The translations under genes were made by a program, and so were the position numbers. A DNA stretch of 64,000 nt from CBDFGN01 sp965247065 (GTDB lineage Bacteria; Bacteroidota; Bacteroidia; Cytophagales; Cyclobacteriaceae). Positions within the stretch are counted from its first letter, which is position 1. Every line of letters starts with the position of its first letter. Below the pieces are notes generated by a model. It saw only the letters and a program-made list of their open reading frames with translations. It ran no database searches and was not told the origin of the DNA. The DNA lies in the NCBI GenBank assembly GCA_965247065.1, contig CBDFGN010000006.1, positions 558,001 through 622,000 on the forward strand. The letters are read 5' to 3'. Positions 62,694 through 64,000 of the stretch are shown piece after piece.

Positions 62694-63551
62694 ATGAATA
62701 CAAGAATTTGGTTGATCACAGGATGTTCAACTGGTATTGGCCGGGAGTTGGCCTTAACGGTGGCTGAAAACGGTGATACCGTGGTAGGCACGGTAAGGAA
62801 GAACGGAGACCTTGAAAGCTTCAATCAGGTGAATCCGGGAAAAACATTCGGTATAATCATGGATGTTGCCAACAGCTCACAAATACACGAAGGAGTGCAA
62901 AAGGCGGTAGACACATTTGGGCGAATTGATGTTCTGGTGAACAATGCAGGCTATGGGTCACTGGGAGCGGTGGAGGACATCCCGGCACCGGAGGTTCAAA
63001 GACAATTTGATGTCAATGTCTTCGGCGCAATAGACCTAATCCGGTGTGTCCTTCCGTCAATGAGAACCCAAAGATCGGGTCACATTCTCAATATCACCTC
63101 TATTGCGGGATTGCAGGGTTATGCCGGCGTGGGCATATACAATGGTTCAAAGTTTGCCCTGGAGGGACTTGGAGAAGCCTTAGCGAAGGAGGTCAGGCAT
63201 TTAGGTATCAAGGTAACCAATGTAGAACCGGGCCCATTCCGTACTGACTGGGCAGGTCGCTCGGCCACTTATAATCACACCAAGATCGATGATTACCAGG
63301 AATCGGCAGGTGCATCCACCAAGTCTCTTGAAGGAGTCAACGGCAAACAGATTGGGGACCCCGCTAAAGGAGCCCAGGCCATCTACGACCTGACTCTCCT
63401 CGAAAACCCACCAGTCCATCTTCCCCTTGGCGCCGCAGCGTACGACAGAGCCCGGGCCAAATACAAGTCGTTATTGGAGGAATTTGAGCAGTTCGAATAC
63501 CTGGGCAGACCGACCGATTTTCCCGAAGGAGCTGACCCAAGGCCACGATAA
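62694..63551 (+). CDS. SDR-family oxidoreductase (third)
   Basis: About 285 residues. GCSTGIGRELA, DVLVNNAGYGS, Ser in NITSIAG and YNGSK give a complete SDR active site. C-terminal GPFRTDWAG and RARAKYKSLLEE segments fit the subfamily of SDRs without a sugar-specific label. It is close to the ferredoxin-cyclase gene (8-base gap), so the pair could be transcribed together. Confidence 0.87.
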   Translation: MNTRIWLITGCSTGIGRELALTVAENGDTVVGTVRKNGDLESFNQVNPGKTFGIIMDVANSSQIHEGVQKAVDTFGRIDVLVNNAGYGSLGAVEDIPAPEVQRQFDVNVFGAIDLIRCVLPSMRTQRSGHILNITSIAGLQGYAGVGIYNGSKFALEGLGEALAKEVRHLGIKVTNVEPGPFRTDWAGRSATYNHTKIDDYQESAGASTKSLEGVNGKQIGDPAKGAQAIYDLTLLENPPVHLPLGAAAYDRARAKYKSLLEEFEQFEYLGRPTDFPEGADPRPR

Positions 63552-63559
63552 AGAGATTT

Positions 63560-64000
63560 ATGCCTCAGATCTATTATCTGCCTGACAATCGAGGAATAGA
63601 GGCCAAAAGCAATGAAACTATTCTTAAGGCTTCATTGAGATCAAATATTCCGCATGCCCACGCCTGTAGGGGTAGAGCTCGTTGTTCAACCTGTAGGGTA
63701 GTGATCTTGGAGGGGATGGAAAATTGCACTCCACCTACGAGCCGGGAAACCCGACTCACTGCCAAGTTGAGATTCGAATCCTCGATTCGACTGGCTTGCT
63801 AAACCAGGGTTCAAGGGGACATTCGGCTAAGACGCCCGGGGCGGGATGAGGTGGATATTCAGTTGACTGATCAAAGAGCTGGGATGAAGGAATATGTGGG
63901 AGAGGAAAAAAAGATCGCGATACTGTTCTCAGATATTATTGGCTACACAAACTTCGCCGAAACGCTCCCTCCATACGACGTTGTTCACGTTTTAAATCGT
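63560..64000 (+). pseudogene. [2Fe-2S] ferredoxin / adenylate-guanylate cyclase fusion with in-frame stop, cut by window end
   Basis: The first 80 residues are a plant-type ferredoxin domain: HACRGRARCSTCRVV and later LAC at the fourth ligand. The next codon is TAA (63800-63802). The same frame goes on through QTRV-like sequence as TRVQGDIRLRRPGRDEV and then IAILFSDIIGYTNFAETL, the start of a class III nucleotidyl cyclase catalytic domain. In this known fusion the stop is where CAA (Gln) is expected, a single C-to-T change. Either the gene is broken, or the TAA is a base error or is read through. The 3' part lies beyond the window. Confidence 0.75.

Noticed and set aside
1..64000. Defence system, prophage or toxin-antitoxin module
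   Set aside because: No restriction, phage structural, integrase (other than transposases) or toxin-type gene was recognised in the window.
1..64000. rRNA, tRNA or a recognised riboswitch
   Set aside because: Reading the gaps by eye gave no cloverleaf, rRNA or riboswitch core; a covariance-model scan would be the decisive test and could not be run here.

Overview
The window comes from a Bacteroidota chromosome, probably a free-living, likely marine polysaccharide degrader. Evidence: the tail of a SusD-type lipoprotein at the left edge, a C-terminal type IX secretion sorting domain on an FG-GAP/ASPIC-UnbV protein, many lipoproteins with loose Bacteroidota lipoboxes, weak Shine-Dalgarno sites, and several carbohydrate-active enzymes and two S1 sulfatases. 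The genus cannot be read from the sequence. No rRNA, tRNA or CRISPR array was seen.

Layout. 1-12 kb: SusD tail, FG-GAP protein, two paralogous GH42-like enzymes around a GH2 enzyme and a sulfatase, then L-rhamnose mutarotase. 12.1-12.5 kb: a non-coding hairpin-bounded element. 12.5-26.2 kb: a long co-directional, mostly tightly packed cluster: GH32-like enzyme, ROK kinase, cupin phosphoglucose isomerase, cyclase-family hydrolase, 2-oxoacid dehydrogenase E1 alpha and beta, a free-standing lipoyl domain, a RhaT-family transporter, a large multidomain cytochrome c lipoprotein and an MFS carrier. 26.4-29.2 kb (minus strand): an SDR and a sugar porter carrying an unusual periplasmic repeat domain. 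29.3-33.1 kb: a second E1 alpha/beta pair, another SDR and a 2-hydroxyacid dehydrogenase. 33.7-37.7 kb: zinc alcohol/formaldehyde-type dehydrogenase, NHL-propeller protein and a GH32/43-like protein. 37.9-39 kb: an IS982 element beside a gene relic. 39-49.5 kb: secreted ADP-ribosylglycohydrolase-fold protein, four GH32-type proteins and a sialidase-fold protein. 49.6-53.9 kb: two gene relics, an FKBP isomerase, a sulfatase and a GntP permease. 54-55.4 kb: eight 70-bp REP-like repeats with a frameshifted REP-associated transposase. 55.4-60.7 kb: GH172, a sugar-binding protein, an FGGY kinase and a glutaredoxin-like lipoprotein. 60.7-62.4 kb: an IS3-family element abutting a truncated gene. 62.7-64 kb: an SDR and a ferredoxin-cyclase fusion with an in-frame stop.

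How the genes may work together (inference): exported GH42-like, GH2, GH32-type, GH172 and sulfatase enzymes trim a sulfated or fructose/deoxysugar-containing glycan. Products enter through RhaT, MFS and GntP carriers. ROK and FGGY kinases, the cupin isomerase, SDRs and E1/lipoyl components process them inside. The least ordinary signals are a GH32 clade whose members uniformly lack the expected acid/base glutamate, the E1-lipoyl cluster with no E2 core or E3, the sugar porter with an inserted repeat domain, the five-part cytochrome lipoprotein, and at least five decaying gene relics that mark the area as actively rearranging.
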